DNA of 7,754 nt. Source: an uncultured Acidobacteriaceae bacterium (lineage in GTDB: Bacteria; Acidobacteriota; Terriglobia; Terriglobales; Acidobacteriaceae). Within the stretch, counting starts at the first letter, position 1; each line of letters opens with the position of its first letter. The stretch lies in contig CAIMNN010000395.1 of the NCBI GenBank assembly GCA_903842845.1, positions 1 through 7,754 on the forward strand, in the 5' to 3' direction. The position numbers and the translations under genes are program-made. The notes beneath the pieces were generated by a model. That model did no database searches and had not been told where the DNA came from. It saw only the letters and a list, made by a program, of their open reading frames with translations. Below, in pieces: positions 6,614-7,754 of the stretch.

Positions 6614-6823
6614 ATGGCTATCGTAGCGAATTTGCTTCAAGAGAAGGCTGGCTTGACGCCGGAACAGGCCAATGTGGCCGAGCAACTTGTTTTACAACAT
6701 CTCAGCGCCAATGTACCGCCGCAGTATCACGATATGCTTGGCTCAGTGCTCGGCTCAGGAAATCAGCAGGGTTCACTCGGCAGCCTGATCGGCGATGCGG
6801 AAAAACTGTTTGGAAGCAAATAG
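6614..6823 (+). CDS. Small 69-residue protein of unknown function
   Basis: I do not recognise this gene. The product, MAIVANLLQEKAGLTPEQAN to LIGDAEKLFGSK, has no signal peptide or membrane helix. The first half reads as two amphipathic helices (LTPEQANVAEQLVLQHLSA), followed by PPQYHDMLGSVLG and a Gly/Ser/Gln-rich segment. It ends in a short helix (GSLIGDAEKLFG). The pattern is loosely like the small helical DUF937/DUF2780-type proteins, but that is only an impression. The start is ATG 6614: AAGGAG at 6602-6607 lies 6 bases upstream, while the in-frame ATG at 6608 directly abuts that site and cannot use it. The strong Shine-Dalgarno and the intrinsic terminator right after the stop support a real gene. 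A 136-codon open frame overlapping it in another phase is judged a shadow. Confidence 0.75.
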   Translation: MAIVANLLQEKAGLTPEQANVAEQLVLQHLSANVPPQYHDMLGSVLGSGNQQGSLGSLIGDAEKLFGSK

Positions 6824-6831
6824 TTTTAATG

Positions 6832-6876
6832 GACGGGTATCCGGATGAAGCTGTCTGGATGCCCGTCATTTTTCTT
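6832..6876 (+). terminator. Strong intrinsic terminator after the 69-residue gene
   Basis: GACGGGTATCCGGAT (6832-6846) pairs with GTCTGGATGCCCGTC (6853-6867) over 15 positions including three G-T pairs, around the 6-base loop GAAGCT. ATTTTTCTT follows. It starts 9 bases after the stop codon. The T-rich tail runs straight into the TTGACA of the next promoter. Confidence 0.88.
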
Positions 6877-6904
6877 GACAAGGTTTTCCAGAGCGGCTTA
6901 GAAC
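6875..6904 (+). promoter_or_regulatory. Probable sigma70 promoter for the helix-hairpin-helix gene
   Basis: A perfect -35 box TTGACA (6875-6880) is followed after 18 bases by TAGAAC (6899-6904), a 4-of-6 match to TATAAT. Transcription would start near 6911, giving a leader of about 45 bases that contains the Shine-Dalgarno AAGGAG (6945-6950). The -35 box overlaps the last bases of the preceding terminator tail. Confidence 0.55.
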
Positions 6905-6956
6905 ATTAGATGTGATTGAAGCAAAATCTGAAATGAGAAATAGCAAGGAGACTGAA

Positions 6957-7286
6957 ATGAAAGCAACACGCACAACATACGTACTTCTGACCTTGGTTGC
7001 ATCGCTGCTATTCGGAGCACTTCCGGTCATAGCCCAGTCAAAAACTGCAACAAAGCCCGCAGCTCAAACAGCGCCTGCGGCTGCATTGGTTGACCTCAAC
7101 TCCGCGACGAAGGACCAACTGAAGGCGCTTCCCGGTGTTGGTGATGTGTATGCGCAGAAGATCATCGACGGTCGTCCTTATGCGAACAAGACGCAGCTCA
7201 AAACCAAGAACATTGTTCCCGCGGCAACTTACACCAAGATCTCTAAGCTGGTCATCGCGAATCAGCCGCCAAAAGCAGGTAAGTAA
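6957..7286 (+). CDS. Exported helix-hairpin-helix (ComEA-like) protein
   Basis: The 109-residue product has a signal peptide (MKATRTTYVLLTLVASLLFGALPVIA, probably cut after Ala26), a Lys/Ala/Thr/Pro linker, and one helix-hairpin-helix domain (about 44-98). That domain has VDLNSATKDQLKALPGVGDVYAQKIIDGRPY, the hallmark of the ComEA/HHH_3 family. The LPGVG hairpin is the part that contacts the DNA backbone in the family. In ComEA the domain binds incoming DNA in the periplasm during transformation; many acidobacteria and proteobacteria carry short free-standing exported copies whose role is not settled. No competence genes are visible here, so a DNA-uptake role is only possible. I chose ATG 6957 because AAGGAG lies 6 bases upstream and it begins the signal peptide; the in-frame ATG at 6933 and GTG at 6912 lack this. 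It has its own promoter and terminator, so it appears to be monocistronic. Confidence 0.88.
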   Translation: MKATRTTYVLLTLVASLLFGALPVIAQSKTATKPAAQTAPAAALVDLNSATKDQLKALPGVGDVYAQKIIDGRPYANKTQLKTKNIVPAATYTKISKLVIANQPPKAGK

Positions 7287-7310
7287 TTCAATACGAGCAG
7301 GTTCAAATCG

Positions 7311-7340
7311 GGGCGCAGGCATTTGCTTGCGCCCTTTTTT
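7311..7340 (+). terminator. Strong intrinsic terminator after the helix-hairpin-helix gene
   Basis: GGGCGCAGGC (7311-7320) pairs with GCTTGCGCCC (7325-7334), ten pairs with one G-T, around the loop ATTT. TTTTTT (7335-7340) follows. This is a textbook intrinsic terminator 24 bases after the stop codon. Confidence 0.93.
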
Positions 7341-7380
7341 ACTTTGAGCACAAAATGGACATTGATGTTTAATCCGGTCT

Positions 7381-7400
7381 GCGCATAAATTGCTATGCGC
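7381..7400. promoter_or_regulatory. Palindrome over the -35 box, candidate operator
   Basis: GCGCATA (7381-7387) and TATGCGC (7394-7400) are perfect 7-base inverted arms around AATTGC. The right half covers the -35 box of the promoter at 7390-7418. The arm spacing is typical of a dimeric repressor site, and no T-run follows that would make it a terminator. Regulator unknown. Confidence 0.4.
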
Positions 7401-7418
7401 CTGTGATTTCCTTATACT
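7390..7418 (+). promoter_or_regulatory. Probable sigma70 promoter for the peptidoglycan-binding gene
   Basis: TTGCTA (7390-7395) and TATACT (7413-7418) are separated by the ideal 17 bases; matches to TTGACA and TATAAT are 4 and 5 of 6. Transcription would start near 7425, leaving a leader of about 32 bases before the ATG at 7457. Confidence 0.6.
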
Positions 7419-7456
7419 TTATTCAGTACTTATCCAAGGCAGAGGGACGCACATCC

Positions 7457-7754
7457 ATGACAAAAAAGAAGTATGCATTAACGGCTCTTCTTTTGGCAGG
7501 GACCTTGCTACCAAGCGCGCATTCCGCTACTCCGACTAAATCAACCAAGACCGCAACGCACCACAGCAGCAGCGCAAGCGCCACGCATTCCAAGACCGGG
7601 AAAAAAGGCCGCAGCCGCAAACTGCGCGGCCAGCAGGCCATTGAGCCGGAGCGCGTAAAGCAGATCCAAGAGGCGCTCATCAAGGTCCACTATCTCACAG
7701 GCGAGGCCGATGGCAATTGGGACGAGCACACCATCGCCGTGATGCAGAAGTTTC
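7457..7754 (+). CDS. Exported peptidoglycan-binding protein, N-terminal part (3' truncated by window edge)
   Basis: The open frame starts at ATG 7457, with GAGGG (7442-7446) about 10 bases upstream, and runs off the window after 99 codons. It begins with a signal peptide (MTKKKYALTALLLAGTLLPSAHSA). A basic, Ser/Thr/His/Lys-rich linker follows (residues about 25-60, KSTKTATHHSSSASATHSK and GKKGRSRK). Next comes RGQQAIEPERVKQIQEALIKVHYLTGEADGNWDEHTIAVMQKF, the pattern of the PG_binding_1 fold (x-Q-x-x-L...G...G-x-W/F-x-x-x-T-x-x-A-V-x-x-F). This fold binds cell-wall glycan-peptide and is usually attached to hydrolases or free. What follows is unknown. The basic linker may also interact with anionic wall polymers (inference). 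It is probably transcribed from its own promoter at 7390-7418, with a candidate operator. Confidence 0.82.
   Translation, partial: MTKKKYALTALLLAGTLLPSAHSATPTKSTKTATHHSSSASATHSKTGKKGRSRKLRGQQAIEPERVKQIQEALIKVHYLTGEADGNWDEHTIAVMQKF

Noticed and set aside
6499..6909. 136-codon open frame overlapping the 69-residue gene
   Set aside because: No Shine-Dalgarno, untypical Cys/Arg/Gln-rich composition, and it runs through the strong terminator at 6832-6876. The 69-residue frame has the clear start signals.
7023..7286. Competence (DNA uptake) locus
   Set aside because: Only a short exported helix-hairpin-helix protein is present; no ComEC, pilin or other uptake genes are in the window.

Overview
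The window looks like a chromosomal stretch from a member of the Acidobacteriota, probably Terriglobia (Acidobacteriaceae type: Edaphobacter, Granulicella, Terriglobus or a relative). This is inferred from moderately high GC, mostly C- or G-ending codons, and the gene set: a secreted YtcJ-type amidohydrolase, a membrane-anchored HtrA with two PDZ domains, small exported DUF3761-like and helix-hairpin-helix proteins, and an exported peptidoglycan-binding protein. No single gene proves the taxon. All genes supported here lie on the + strand.

Region 1 (1-2382) is a probable two-gene operon for breaking down amide or peptide compounds. It holds the C-terminal half of an M20 peptidase (cut by the window edge) and, after a 41-base gap, a full-length exported amidohydrolase_3 enzyme. 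Region 2 (2383-3462) has a perfect 10-bp stem-loop that resembles a dispersed repeat, then an EamA/DMT-family permease ending at a probable intrinsic terminator. Region 3 (3471-5283) is an HtrA/Deg-type serine protease with an intact catalytic triad and two PDZ domains. It is followed by a very long hairpin without a U-tract.

Region 4 (5284-7754) is a run of four small or medium genes separated by their own regulatory signals. They are a repeat-built exported protein with three DUF3761-like units and a separate Cys-containing C-terminal domain, a 69-residue protein I do not recognise, an exported 109-residue ComEA-like helix-hairpin-helix protein, and the start of an exported peptidoglycan-binding protein that runs off the end. 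Two strong intrinsic terminators, a promoter touching one of them, and a sigma70-like promoter with a palindrome over its -35 box suggest separate transcription units rather than one operon.

The common theme of the right half is the cell envelope: periplasmic quality control (HtrA), small exported proteins and a wall-binding protein. I did not find convincing evidence for a wholly new multi-gene system. The most unusual items are the recently expanded triple-repeat protein, the orphan 69-residue gene, the hairpins without U-tracts, and the palindrome over the last promoter. No RNA genes, CRISPR arrays, transposases or attachment sites were seen. No gene-free stretch exceeds 300 bases.
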